Assembly: GCF_025420485.1 (NCBI RefSeq)
Contig: NZ_JAOEFD010000002.1
Coordinates: forward strand, 62,001 to 126,000
DNA: 64,000 nucleotides
Reading direction: 5' to 3'
Origin: Nesterenkonia marinintestina
Lineage (GTDB): Bacteria > Actinomycetota > Actinomycetes > Actinomycetales > Micrococcaceae
The translations under genes were made by a program, and so were the position numbers. The notes under the pieces are model-generated. The model was not told the origin of the DNA and did not search any database. It worked only from the letters and a program-made list of their open reading frames with translations. Within the stretch, counting starts at the first letter, position 1. The number at the start of each line of letters is the position of its first letter. Below are positions 45,604 through 54,293 of the stretch, in pieces.

Positions 45604-45675
45604 TCCGCCCTGGTGTAATGGCAGCACGCCGGCCTTTGGAGCCGTGCAGTATAGGTTCGAATCCTATGGGCGGAA
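45604..45675 (+). tRNA. tRNA-Gln (anticodon UUG)
   Basis: 72 nt. Acceptor TCCGCCC pairs with GGGCGGA, the T arm is ATAGG-TTCGAAT-CCTAT, and the D arm is GTG/CAC with TAATGG. The anticodon loop CTTTGGA places UUG at 34-36. The anticodon stem has four pairs plus a C-U mismatch at 27-43. CCA is not encoded. Confidence 0.9.
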
Positions 45676-45724
45676 CCGTGTGGGGCATCGGAGTCCGGCA
45701 TCGCCGGTGGTGCTCAGTCGGCTC

Positions 45725-46378
45725 TCACGGAGTCGGCGAGCCGTTTCGGTGGGGGTGCAGGCCGTTGCGCAGTCCCCACACCACCGCCTGGCTGCGCCGA
45801 TCCACCCCGATCTTCCGATACGCGGAGCGGATGTAGGTCTTGACCGAGTTGATGCTGAGGAAGCATCCGCGGGCGATCTGCTCATTGGTGAAGCCCTGAG
45901 CGATCAGCGACAGGACCTCCGACTCCCGAGGTGAGAGCCCATGGGTGCGCCCCGGCCAGTCGACCATGGACGCCGCCTCCTGCGCGGGGCGCGGGGCGGT
46001 CACCTGTTCACCGCGATGGATCCGGACCAGTGCGTCGGTCAGCTCCTCGGCGGAGAGCTCCTTGGACAGGCAGCTGTCGGCCCCCAGGGCCAGCACCTCC
46101 CGGATCTGGTCCGGCAGGAGGCCCCAGGTGAAGACGACGACCCGGCCCCATCGCGGGTCGGCCGCCAGCGAGGCGACGTCGTCGAACTGCCGCGGACCGG
46201 CGGCGAAGGCGTCGTAGAGCACCAGGTCCACGGCCTCCGATGGTCCGAGCTCCGTGTCGGTCTCGACCACGCTGAGCCGCCCGTCCCGCTCGACGGCGCG
46301 TGCGATCCCCTCCACCACGATCGGATGGTCGTTGACGACGGCGAGGGTGATCACGGAGCACTCTGAGGTCACGGACAT
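45725..46378 (-). CDS. LuxR/NarL-type response regulator, orphan
   Basis: 217 residues. The receiver-like domain (1-125) begins TLAVVNDHPIVVEGIARAV and has a CLSKELSAEEL Lys motif; the phosphoacceptor position reads LVLYDAFA, with the Asp retained. The C-terminal LuxR HTH (GLSPRESEVLSLIAQGFTNE, then VKTYIRSAYRKIGV) is clear. No histidine kinase is adjacent. ATG 46378 lies 6 nt after TATCCT on the minus strand, so the mRNA is probably leaderless. Confidence 0.85.
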   Translation of the reverse strand: MSVTSECSVITLAVVNDHPIVVEGIARAVERDGRLSVVETDTELGPSEAVDLVLYDAFAAGPRQFDDVASLAADPRWGRVVVFTWGLLPDQIREVLALGADSCLSKELSAEELTDALVRIHRGEQVTAPRPAQEAASMVDWPGRTHGLSPRESEVLSLIAQGFTNEQIARGCFLSINSVKTYIRSAYRKIGVDRRSQAVVWGLRNGLHPHRNGSPTP

Positions 46379-46384
46379 GGGGTC

Positions 46385-46390
46385 AGGATA
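46385..46390 (-). promoter_or_regulatory. Leaderless -10 box (TATCCT) for the orphan regulator
   Basis: TATCCT, 6 nt, ATG 46378 on the minus strand. Confidence 0.5.
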
Positions 46391-46426
46391 CGTGGCCCTC
46401 CTGTGCGTGCCGCGCGCGGGGCCCGC

Positions 46427-47485
46427 TCAGAGGACTGCTCGATACAGCTGCTCGTGCAGATGGGCGATGCGCTGGCGCTGCGCCGTGCGGTGCAGACGAC
46501 CGGCCTGCCAGACGGTTCCCGCCGCCAGCTCGTCCGAGACGTGGTCCAGGACGGACTCGACGTCGTCGGCATACGGGGCTCCGTCGTCGTCGCGGCGATG
46601 GGTGAGCACCCCGGGACGCTGCTGCCGGTAGTAGCCGAGATCAGGGGCCAGCACACGGGTGCCCACGTCGTGGCAGGCCTCGATCATGCGACAGTGCGTG
46701 CCGAATCGGTGGGGGAGCACGCAGAGGTCCGCACCGCGCAGCCGCTCCCAGCCGGCGACCTCGGTCTCCGGCCGGTGGGCGTCGATCCTCACGTGCGGGG
46801 ATCGGGCCAGCCGCGGCAGTGCGGCGGTGACGCCGCGGGCCTCGCCGACGCCGAACGGCTCCAGAGCGTCCTCGACCACGCTGATGTGCAGATCCATGCC
46901 CCGGCGGGCCGTCGCCGCCTCGAGGATCTCGAGCATCGGGAGCGGGTCGATCTGGGCGGAGAGGTCCTCCAGCGGCACGGTGACCGTGGGCCGCTTCCGG
47001 TCCGGGCGCGGTCGTCCGAGCTGATCCAGGGGAAGGACGTGGGGGTGGGGGATGACCTCGGCCTCGCGTCCCCAGCGTTCGCGGATCTGGACGGCAGCCC
47101 CCGGGGTGAGGGTGATCAGCCGGGCCGCGGCGGGGACGACGACCTCCAGGGCCTCCTCGAAGGCCCCCGGGCCGAACCGGCGGAGACCGCGCAGCTCATG
47201 CAGGGTCACCACCAAGGGCCTGCCCCGCTCCTCGAGGTTGGCCACCAGGCGTCGCAGCCGTGCGGGGGAGACCTGCTGCGCACCGAGGTGGAGGTGGTAC
47301 AGGTCGAAGTCCTCGGGGTCGGCCTCGACCCAGGACGGATGCCCCGAGACGGGGTCGGTGTGCGGCGGCACCGGAGGCACGACGCGGGTGAAGGCCGAAG
47401 AGTCGGCGGCGCCGTCGCCCCAGGCCATCAGCCCGACGTTGTGTGCGGCGCAGACGTCGTCGTGCGGCGCTGAGACGATCTTCAG
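46427..47485 (-). CDS. GT4-like glycosyltransferase, apparent CTG start
   Basis: 352 residues if begun at CTG 47485. The frame upstream of the first ATG (47428) encodes KIVSAPHDDVCAAHNVGLMA, which looks like the opening beta-strand of a GT-B fold. The only well-placed start is CTG, 9 nt after GAGGAGG. Other features fit group 1 transferases: YHLHLGAQQVSPARLRRL, LVVTLHELRG and a late C-terminal ADLCVLPHRFGTHCRMIEAC segment. Acceptor and donor unknown. Followed by nothing in the same operon. Confidence 0.7.
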   Translation of the reverse strand: MKIVSAPHDDVCAAHNVGLMAWGDGAADSSAFTRVVPPVPPHTDPVSGHPSWVEADPEDFDLYHLHLGAQQVSPARLRRLVANLEERGRPLVVTLHELRGLRRFGPGAFEEALEVVVPAAARLITLTPGAAVQIRERWGREAEVIPHPHVLPLDQLGRPRPDRKRPTVTVPLEDLSAQIDPLPMLEILEAATARRGMDLHISVVEDALEPFGVGEARGVTAALPRLARSPHVRIDAHRPETEVAGWERLRGADLCVLPHRFGTHCRMIEACHDVGTRVLAPDLGYYRQQRPGVLTHRRDDDGAPYADDVESVLDHVSDELAAGTVWQAGRLHRTAQRQRIAHLHEQLYRAVL

Positions 47486-47664
47486 GGCGGTTCGCCTCCT
47501 CGGGCGGAACGTGGGAGCGGCCCTGCGCCGGTGGGCGGAGGGAGGGTATCGCCTCAGTACACCCTTCGGCGCCGCACCGGTGATACACCCCTACGGGTGG
47601 GAAGTCCTCACACTTCTCCAGGGTGCACTCAGGTTCCTCCCAGCTCCACCGGATCGGCCGCTGC

Positions 47665-47670
47665 TAGGTT
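47665..47670 (+). promoter_or_regulatory. Leaderless -10 box (TAGGTT) for the acyltransferase gene
   Basis: TAGGTT, 6 nt, GTG 47677. Confidence 0.5.
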
Positions 47671-47676
47671 CCCCGC

Positions 47677-48684
47677 GTGCCGACACGGGATCATCGACTG
47701 GACCGGGCCAAGGGCGTACTGATACTCCTCGTCGTCCTGGGCCATGTCATGGCCGCCGTCTCGCCCTGGGAGTCGGACCTGCTGCGGGTGCTCCAGACGG
47801 CCATCTACTCCTTCCACATGCCTGCCTTCGTCTTCCTCGCGGGCGTCACGGCGAAGTCCGACCGGCTGGCCGACCGCATCTGCGTGCTGCTGGTCCTGCT
47901 GGGCACCGCACTGCCGCTCTACCACTGGTGGATGAGCCTGCTCGGACTCGACCCCGACTTCGACTTCCTGGTGCCGTACTGGATCACCTGGTTCCTGCTG
48001 GCGATGGTGTGGTGGATGCTCAGCGTCCCCCTGATCGAACGGCTGCCGCGGACCATGATCGCCGTCTCCGTCGCCGCGGCCCTGTTCGGCGGACTCATCC
48101 CCGTCTACGACTATGAGCTCGCCGTGGCCCGCACCCTGTCGTTCTGGCCGTTCTTCGTCATCGGCAAGGTCTGCGGCCCCCGGATCCTCGCGTGGGCCGG
48201 CGCCCGGAGCACCTCCGAGCGGCTGGGCCTCACCGCCGCCGCGGCGGTCCCCATCGGAGTGTTCTACGCACTCGACGTCGACAAGCTGTGGTTCTACGGG
48301 GTGCGCGGATTCGAATGGCTCGACGTGGGCCTGGGCGAGGGGCTCGGCATGCGGGCGGTGATCGGTCTCAGCGCGGCCCTGACCACGCTGGCCGTCCTGA
48401 CCTGGATCTCCGACCGCCCGGGGCATCTCGCGGTCGTCGGCCGCCGGTCCCTGGCGGTGTACCTGCTGCACGGCTTCATGATCCGCCTGCTCAACCTGGT
48501 GCTGCACGACAGCCTGGACACGTTCCCCTCGGCGGTCATGCTGCTGATCTGTCTGGCTCTGGCCGTCGGGATCACCGCGCTGTTCGCCGCGGCCCCCTTC
48601 GACCGGGGGATCCGACGCTACGGCGAAGCGGTCTCCGGGGCGCTGCTGCGCCCGTTCGCCCGACTCCGGCGCACCCCCCGTTAG
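47677..48684 (+). CDS. Acyltransferase family 3 membrane protein
   Basis: 335 residues, about 10 helices. The N-terminal RLDRAKGVLILLVVLGHVMA carries the (R/D)xxKG...H signature of acyltransferase-3 proteins that O-acetylate surface sugars, and FSFHMPAFVFLAG-like (SFHMPAFVFLAG) follows. Divergent from the glycosyltransferase, so both may modify a surface glycan. Ends 43 bp before glmU. Confidence 0.8.
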   Translation: MPTRDHRLDRAKGVLILLVVLGHVMAAVSPWESDLLRVLQTAIYSFHMPAFVFLAGVTAKSDRLADRICVLLVLLGTALPLYHWWMSLLGLDPDFDFLVPYWITWFLLAMVWWMLSVPLIERLPRTMIAVSVAAALFGGLIPVYDYELAVARTLSFWPFFVIGKVCGPRILAWAGARSTSERLGLTAAAAVPIGVFYALDVDKLWFYGVRGFEWLDVGLGEGLGMRAVIGLSAALTTLAVLTWISDRPGHLAVVGRRSLAVYLLHGFMIRLLNLVLHDSLDTFPSAVMLLICLALAVGITALFAAAPFDRGIRRYGEAVSGALLRPFARLRRTPR

Positions 48685-48727
48685 GATTGAGGCGACCTCC
48701 GTCCCCCATGCAGGAGCACCGAACCCC

Positions 48728-50254
48728 GTGAGCCACCACGACAGCCCCGCCGAGAGCCCTGCCGAGAGCCCTGCCGAGAGCCCTGCCGAGACGGCCGACG
48801 GGACCGTCGCCGAGACCCGGCCCGCCGCGGTCATCGTCCTGGCCGCCGGCGCCGGCACGCGCATGAAGTCTGAGACCCCGAAGATCATGCACCCCATCGG
48901 CGGGCTCTCCATGATCGGTCACGCCCTGGCCGCGGCGAAGGGGCTGGCCCCCGACCACCTGGTGGCCGTGGTGCGCCACCAGCGGGACAAGGTCGCCGAG
49001 CACATCGTCTCCCTCGACGACGAGGTGCTCCTCGCCGACCAGGATGAGGTGCCCGGCACCGGTCGCGCCGTCGAGTGCGGCCTCGAGGCGCTCGCCGCCG
49101 CCGGGGACGCTCCGGAGTCCGGCACCGTGGTGGTCACCTACGGCGACGTCCCGCTGCTGACCACCGAGATGCTCGACGAGCTGGTCCGCCGCCATGAGAC
49201 GGAGGCCAACGCCGTGACGGTCCTGACCACGGTGCTCGACGACGCCGCCGCCTACGGGCGCGTGCTGCGGGCCGAGGACGGATCGGTCACCGGGATCGTC
49301 GAGTTCAAGGACGCCACCGCCGAGCAGCGCGGGATCCGGGAGATCAACTCCGGGATCTACGCCTTCGACGCCGGAGTGCTCACCCGGGCGCTGGCGCAGG
49401 TCACCACGGACAACGCACAGGGCGAGAAGTACCTCACCGACGTGCTCTCCCTGGCCCGCGCCGAAGGAGGTCGGGTGGCCGCGGTGGTCACCGAGGACCG
49501 CTGGCAGGTCGAGGGGGCCAACGACCGCGTGCAGATGCAGGCCCTCGGCGCCGAGCTCAACCGACGCGTCGTCGAGGCCCATATGCGCGGCGGCACCACG
49601 GTGATCGACCCGGCCACCACCTGGATCGACGCCTCGGTCACCCTGGAGCCGGACACCACCGTGCTGCCGGGCACCCAGCTGCACGGGGCCACCCACATCG
49701 GCCGCGGCGCCGTCGTCGGCCCCGACACCACGCTGACCGACGTCGTCGTCGGCGAAGGCGCCACCGTGACACGCACCCACGGCACCGGCGCGCAGATCGG
49801 CGACGGGTCCGCCGTCGGACCGTTCACCTACCTCCGCCCCGGCACCCAGCTGGGCCCGGAGGGCAAGATCGGCGCGTTCTACGAGACCAAGAACGTGAGC
49901 ATCGGCCGGGGCTCGAAGCTCTCCCACCTCGGCTACGCCGGAGACGCCGAGATCGGCGAGCAGACCAACATCGGCTGCGGAAACATCACGGCCAACTACG
50001 ACGGCGAGCGCAAGCACCGCACGGTCATCGGAAGCCACGTGCGGACCTCCTCGAACACCGTCTTCGTCGCCCCCGTGGAGGTCGGCGACGGCGCCTACAC
50101 CGGCGCCGGCGCAGTGATCCGCAAGGACGTGCCGGCCGGCGCCCTGGGCCTCAGCGTCGCCCCGCAGCGCAACTCCGAGGGCTGGGTCGAGCAGCGCCGC
50201 CCGGACTCCGCGGCCGCCGAAGCGGCGCGACGCGCAGGCTCGGCGGACGAGTAG
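48728..50254 (+). CDS. glmU: Bifunctional N-acetylglucosamine-1-phosphate uridyltransferase / glucosamine-1-phosphate acetyltransferase
   Basis: 508 residues. Makes UDP-GlcNAc for peptidoglycan. The uridyltransferase domain has VIVLAAGAGTRMKSETPKIM, VTYGDVPLL and VEFKDAT. The acetyltransferase has left-handed beta-helix hexapeptides, with LGYAGDAEIGEQTNIGCG and NYDGERKHRT near the active site. An extra N-terminus of about 30 residues contains three exact 12-bp repeats (48752-48787) coding ESPA. GTG start preceded by CAGGAG. Confidence 0.95.
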   Translation: MSHHDSPAESPAESPAESPAETADGTVAETRPAAVIVLAAGAGTRMKSETPKIMHPIGGLSMIGHALAAAKGLAPDHLVAVVRHQRDKVAEHIVSLDDEVLLADQDEVPGTGRAVECGLEALAAAGDAPESGTVVVTYGDVPLLTTEMLDELVRRHETEANAVTVLTTVLDDAAAYGRVLRAEDGSVTGIVEFKDATAEQRGIREINSGIYAFDAGVLTRALAQVTTDNAQGEKYLTDVLSLARAEGGRVAAVVTEDRWQVEGANDRVQMQALGAELNRRVVEAHMRGGTTVIDPATTWIDASVTLEPDTTVLPGTQLHGATHIGRGAVVGPDTTLTDVVVGEGATVTRTHGTGAQIGDGSAVGPFTYLRPGTQLGPEGKIGAFYETKNVSIGRGSKLSHLGYAGDAEIGEQTNIGCGNITANYDGERKHRTVIGSHVRTSSNTVFVAPVEVGDGAYTGAGAVIRKDVPAGALGLSVAPQRNSEGWVEQRRPDSAAAEAARRAGSADE

Positions 50255-50333
50255 AATCCCGATAGGCTTCCGGGCCGTCGCGCCCGCCGGGGGCGCGGGT
50301 CCGCATAGGACACAGCAGAGAGGGAGTACCAGG

Positions 50334-51314
50334 ATGGACGAGATCACGCTCAAGGGCGAGAAGACCCTGGTGATCGCTTCGGGGCGTGCGCACCCCGAGC
50401 TCGCCGAGGAGATCGCCCAGGAGCTCGGCACCGAGCTGCTGCCGATCAACGCCTACGACTTCGCCAACGGGGAGATGTACGTCCGCTCCGGCGAGTCGGT
50501 CCGAGGCAAGGACGTCTTCCTCCTGCAGTCCCACCCGTACCCGCTGAACAACTGGCTCATGGAGCAGCTCATCATGGTCGACTCCATGAAGCGCGCCTCG
50601 GCCAAGCGGATCACGGTGGTCTCTCCGTTCTACCCCTATGCCCGACAGGACAAGAAGGGCCGCGGACGTGAGCCGATCTCGGCCCGACTGGTCGCCGACC
50701 TCTACCAGACCGCGGGCGCGGACCGGATCATGAGCGTGGACCTGCACACCGCCCAGATCCAGGGCTTCTTCGACGGTCCGGTCGACCACCTCTTCGCGAT
50801 CCCGCTGCTGGCCGACCACATCCGCGCACAGGTCGCCGACGACGAGATCACCGTGGTCTCCCCGGACACCGGGCGCGTGCGGGTCGCCGAGCAGTGGGCC
50901 GAGCGCCTGGGCGGGGCTCCGCTGGCCTTCGTCCACAAGTCCCGGGACCTGACCAAGCCGAACAAGGCGGTCTCGAAGCAGGTCGTCGGCGAGATCGAGG
51001 GACGCACCTGCGTGCTCATCGACGACATGATCGACACCGGCGGCACCATCGCAGGCGCGGTCAAGGTGCTGAAGGACGCCGGGGCGAAGGACGTCATCAT
51101 CGCCGCCACCCACCCGGTCTTCTCCGACCCGGCGGCCGAGCGTCTGGCCGCCTGCGGCGCACGCGAGGTCGTGGTCACCAACACCCTGCCGATCCCCGAG
51201 GAGAAGCGCTTCGACTCGCTGACCGTGCTCTCCATCGCCCCGATCCTCGCCAAGGCCATCAAGGAGGTCTTCGCCGACGGTTCGGTGACCTCCCTGTTCG
51301 ACGGCCACGCCTGA
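50334..51314 (+). CDS. prs: Ribose-phosphate pyrophosphokinase
   Basis: 326 residues. Makes PRPP from ribose-5-phosphate and ATP. Class I features: SFxR-type region VVSPFYPYARQDKKGRG, the metal/phosphate motif SVDLHTAQIQGFF, the PRPP loop VLIDDMIDTGGTI. Follows glmU by 79 bp with AGAGAGGGAG as ribosome site and possible -10 boxes (TAGAAT 50252-50257, TAGGCT). Conserved actinobacterial order. Confidence 0.95.
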   Translation: MDEITLKGEKTLVIASGRAHPELAEEIAQELGTELLPINAYDFANGEMYVRSGESVRGKDVFLLQSHPYPLNNWLMEQLIMVDSMKRASAKRITVVSPFYPYARQDKKGRGREPISARLVADLYQTAGADRIMSVDLHTAQIQGFFDGPVDHLFAIPLLADHIRAQVADDEITVVSPDTGRVRVAEQWAERLGGAPLAFVHKSRDLTKPNKAVSKQVVGEIEGRTCVLIDDMIDTGGTIAGAVKVLKDAGAKDVIIAATHPVFSDPAAERLAACGAREVVVTNTLPIPEEKRFDSLTVLSIAPILAKAIKEVFADGSVTSLFDGHA

Positions 51315-51332
51315 GTCCTGCTCCGCGGAGCC

Positions 51333-51794
51333 TCACCCTCGACCGAGAGCCGTCACGATCAGGGCGAGCAGCCCCAGGATCAGAGTGAGACCCCCGAGGG
51401 TGCCGCCCACCGCGATCAGGGTCACAGCGAGTCTGTCCGGGATCGGCACGGCCGAACGGACCGGATCCCGCGGGTCCACGACGACGTCGACGGTCTGCCC
51501 GACGGATCGGTCCTCGCTCCGTGCCGACCTCCGGCCCCGGGGATGCGGCATGTGCTCGCCGTCGCGGGGCTCAGACTCCCAGGTCCGTCCGTACAGCTCA
51601 TACCTGACCACGGGGTGGTGGGCCCAGCTGGTGTCCACGGCGCGGCGCCGCACCCCGACGACGACCGCGCGCACAGGCACCCCGCCGCGGATCAGCCGGT
51701 CCCGCGCCCGTCGCCGTCTCAGACCCACGACCACCATGGACCCGAACACCGTCAGGGTCACGAGGAGCCCCAGCAGGGGCGGCACGACGCTCAT
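51333..51794 (-). CDS. DUF3592-like membrane protein
   Basis: 153 residues from ATG 51794 (ATG 51803 is possible). Two helices (about 5-25 and 130-150) flank a soluble segment with the family's VVRYELYGRTWES and GQTVDVVVDPRDPVRS, typical of DUF3592. Role unknown. Convergent with prs. Confidence 0.7.
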   Translation of the reverse strand: MSVVPPLLGLLVTLTVFGSMVVVGLRRRRARDRLIRGGVPVRAVVVGVRRRAVDTSWAHHPVVRYELYGRTWESEPRDGEHMPHPRGRRSARSEDRSVGQTVDVVVDPRDPVRSAVPIPDRLAVTLIAVGGTLGGLTLILGLLALIVTALGRG

Positions 51795-51852
51795 GGACAG
51801 CATTCTGCCCGGTGACGGGTCCGGCGGCCCGTAGGCTCCGGGGTCCCCCTCC

Positions 51853-52647
51853 TCAGCCGAAGAGCTCGTCCAGCAGCGGGGCGACGTCCTCAGGCTTCTC
51901 GGTCGGAGCCTGGTGCGAGGCTCCGGCGATGACCACCGCCGTGCACTGCGGCACACGCTCGGCGATCATGCGGGCGTCCTCGACCGTGGTGACCGCATCG
52001 TGCTCGCCGGCCAGCGCCAGCACCGGGATCCGGATCTCGGAGAGCCGCGCCCGGAGGTCGAACCGCCCGATGGCCTCGCACAGCGACGCGTAGGTCTCGT
52101 CGTCGGTCGCCCGCAGCGACGCCGCCAGCGACTCCCCGACCTCCGGGTGAACCTCGAGGAACTCGGGGGCGAACCAGCGCTGCATCGACCCGTCCACCAT
52201 GGCGGAGGTGCCCTGCGACCGGACGGTCGCGGCACGCTCGGTCCAGGCGTCGGACTCGCCGATCTTGGCCGCCGAGCAGACCACCGCCACGCGGTCGAAG
52301 AGGTCGCTGTGGTCCAGCGCCAGCTGCAGCGCGACCGATCCGCCGACGGAGATCCCGGCGAAGTGCACCGGAAGGTCCTCCAGGCCGGACTCCGCCAGCG
52401 CCGGACGGACCGCCTCGGCCACCCCGCGCGCCAGGTCGTCGAGGGTGGCCTGCTCCTCGCGCCAGACCGGTGAGACGCCGTGTCCGGGGAGGTCCGCGGC
52501 GATCAGGTGGGAGTCCGATGCCATGTGCCGCGCGGCGACCGCCCAGGTCCCGGCGACGTCGGTGCCCATGCCGGGCAGCAGCACCACCACCCGCGCGGGG
52601 GCTTCGGGAGCCCGGAGGGTGGTCAGGGTCAGTGCGGGGGTGCTCAT
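51853..52647 (-). CDS. Alpha/beta hydrolase (MenH/PcaD-like)
   Basis: 264 residues. LLPGMGTD oxyanion motif, IAADLPGHGVSP, nucleophile elbow FAGISVGGSVAL and a C-terminal GEHDAVTTV...GASHQAPTEKP with Asp and His of the triad. Similar to 3-oxoadipate enol-lactonase or MenH-type esterases, but no pathway genes adjoin. ATG 52647 follows AGGAGG. Confidence 0.8.
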   Translation of the reverse strand: MSTPALTLTTLRAPEAPARVVVLLPGMGTDVAGTWAVAARHMASDSHLIAADLPGHGVSPVWREEQATLDDLARGVAEAVRPALAESGLEDLPVHFAGISVGGSVALQLALDHSDLFDRVAVVCSAAKIGESDAWTERAATVRSQGTSAMVDGSMQRWFAPEFLEVHPEVGESLAASLRATDDETYASLCEAIGRFDLRARLSEIRIPVLALAGEHDAVTTVEDARMIAERVPQCTAVVIAGASHQAPTEKPEDVAPLLDELFG

Positions 52648-52694
52648 GGCGCGGATGCCTCCTGGGACGGGACGAGGTGCGTACCTGTGCATGA

Positions 52695-52700
52695 TAGAGT
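52695..52700 (+). promoter_or_regulatory. -10 box (TAGAGT) ahead of rplY
   Basis: TAGAGT in the rplY upstream region; transcription from it would give a leader of about 190 nt, or begin directly at the small ORF at 52709. Confidence 0.45.
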
Positions 52701-52708
52701 GACCGACT

Positions 52709-52870
52709 GTGCCCAGGCGAGGGAGCGTCATGACCCCAGCGGTCTCCGACGGCTCCGTGATCGACGAGGCGGACGAGCGGCGGAGCCCATCGGCTCCGGA
52801 CCGGATCAGGCGGCGGAGCGCCGCGTCCGGAGACGCTCGCACTCGTGGTCGGCCTGCGCTGCAACCATAG
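52709..52870 (+). CDS. Possible leaderless small ORF in the rplY leader
   Basis: A 53-codon frame from GTG to TAG 52868, starting 8 nt after TAGAGT. Arg/Ser/Asp-rich, no recognised family. It ends 25 bp before rplY. Could be a leader peptide or chance; only its position supports it. Confidence 0.3.
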   Translation: MPRRGSVMTPAVSDGSVIDEADERRSPSAPDRIRRRSAASGDARTRGRPALQP

Positions 52871-52895
52871 GTCAGACCAACGAAGGACACATCCC

Positions 52896-53561
52896 ATGTC
52901 GGACAAGATCCACATCCAGGCGCTGAAGCGCACCGAGTTCGGCAAGGGCGCGGCCCGTCAGGCCCGCCGCGCCGGCCGCATCCCCGCCGTCGTCTACGGC
53001 CACGGTGAGGACCCCGTCCACATCCTGCTGCCCGAGCACCAGACCACCCTGGCGGTCCGCAACCCCAACGCCCTGATCACCCTGGACATCGAGGGCGACG
53101 ACCAGCTGGTCATCCCCAAGGACATCCAGCGCGACCCGATCCGGCGCAGCGTCGATCACCTCGACCTGCTGACCGTGCGCCGCGGCGAGAAGATCGTCGT
53201 CGACGTCTCCGTCGAGGTCGTCGGTGAGCCGGCCGCCGGGTTCGAGCACTTCCTGGAGCAGGCCACCGTCTCCGTCGAGGCGGAGGCCACCGACCTGCCG
53301 GAGACCATCGTCGTGGACATCACCGACCGCGACGAGAACGCCCAGCCGGAGCACCTGCAGCTGCCCGCCGGCGTCGAGCTGGCGATGCCCGACCTGGACT
53401 CCCCGATCGTCTCCATCCAGGAGCCGGAGGAGCAGGACCTCGGCGACGAGCCCGAGACCGAGGAGGAGGCCGAGGTCGCCGAGGGCGAGGAGGCCGCCGG
53501 CGACTCCGACGAGTCCGGAGACGCCGAGTCCGGCTCGGAGGAGTCCGACTCCGACGAGTGA
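52896..53561 (+). CDS. rplY: 50S ribosomal protein L25/general stress protein Ctc
   Basis: 221 residues. L25 domain 1-95 (ALKRTEFGKGAARQARRAGRIPAVVYG in pieces: RTEFGKGAARQARR, IPAVVYGHG) binds 5S rRNA. The TL5/CTC beta-barrel follows to about 185, then an acidic Glu/Asp/Ser tail. Starts at ATG 52896 after GAAGGA. Conserved position between prs and pth. Confidence 0.93.
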   Translation: MSDKIHIQALKRTEFGKGAARQARRAGRIPAVVYGHGEDPVHILLPEHQTTLAVRNPNALITLDIEGDDQLVIPKDIQRDPIRRSVDHLDLLTVRRGEKIVVDVSVEVVGEPAAGFEHFLEQATVSVEAEATDLPETIVVDITDRDENAQPEHLQLPAGVELAMPDLDSPIVSIQEPEEQDLGDEPETEEEAEVAEGEEAAGDSDESGDAESGSEESDSDE

Positions 53562-53600
53562 ACCTCATGACCCCGGCTCCGGCCGGGCTGTGAGCCGGTA

Positions 53601-53639
53601 CGAAGCCCCCGCACCCCTCGAGGAACCGCGGGGGCTTCG
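53601..53639. terminator. Bidirectional terminator-like hairpin
   Basis: 12-bp stem (53601-53612 with 53628-53639), 15-nt loop, between the rplY stop and the last gene of the minus-strand Mrp operon. Likely serves both. Confidence 0.65.
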
Positions 53640-53657
53640 TCGTCCCGGGGAGCCCTC

Positions 53658-54293
53658 TCAGCGCCGGGGCCGTCCCCGGTCGAAGACCGGAGCGACCAGC
53701 TCCTGGAGCCGACGCCACTGCTCGGCCGGCTCCAACGACCTCGACAGGGTGTGCAGCTCGACCCGGTCCCGCCCCTGCCGGTTGTGGTGTTGGTCGCCGT
53801 GTTGGTCGCCGTGCTCGTCGTCGAGCACACGCTGGACCATGGTGCCGGGCATCAGGTTCATCATCAGCAGGGCCAGCTGGCGGCCCCCGCCGCGCGGCAG
53901 CTCCAGCGGTGCGGTCACCACCTCAGGGGCGACGTCGAGCCTGGGTCGCACAGCCCGCACCGCGACGTCGACGCCGCCGTGCACCGACTTGATCAGGAAC
54001 CAGCCGGCCAACCTGATCCCCGCCGCCGAACGACGGCCCCAGGTGCGCGGCCGTGCGGCGTACCTCGGAGGCGTCAGCGCCAGACTCAGGCCGGCCGCCG
54101 CCGCGACGGAGACGGCCCCGTAGCCGAGATAGTAGGCGTCGGCGCCCGAGAGCAGGACCCAGAGCGCGCCGAAGATGACGAGGCGGAGGATCAGCGAGCA
54201 CGTCCAGGTGCCGACCGAGGCGGCGTCGGACGAGGCGGCTTCGGACGAGGTGGCGTCGGGCGCGCGGCGCTCGTCGCCGGTGCCACGGATCAT
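53658..54293 (-). CDS. mrpE: Mrp antiporter subunit E
   Basis: 211 residues. After a polar stretch with SSEAASSDAAS come membrane helices and the MnhE/MrpE core (LRLVIFGALWVLLSG; LIKSVHGGVDVAVR; MMNLMPGTMV). Small Mrp subunit needed for complex stability. Last gene of the operon: its ATG overlaps the previous stop (ATGA), whereas E is usually upstream in Mrp loci. A long charged tail after the domain. Confidence 0.85.
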   Translation of the reverse strand: MIRGTGDERRAPDATSSEAASSDAASVGTWTCSLILRLVIFGALWVLLSGADAYYLGYGAVSVAAAAGLSLALTPPRYAARPRTWGRRSAAGIRLAGWFLIKSVHGGVDVAVRAVRPRLDVAPEVVTAPLELPRGGGRQLALLMMNLMPGTMVQRVLDDEHGDQHGDQHHNRQGRDRVELHTLSRSLEPAEQWRRLQELVAPVFDRGRPRR

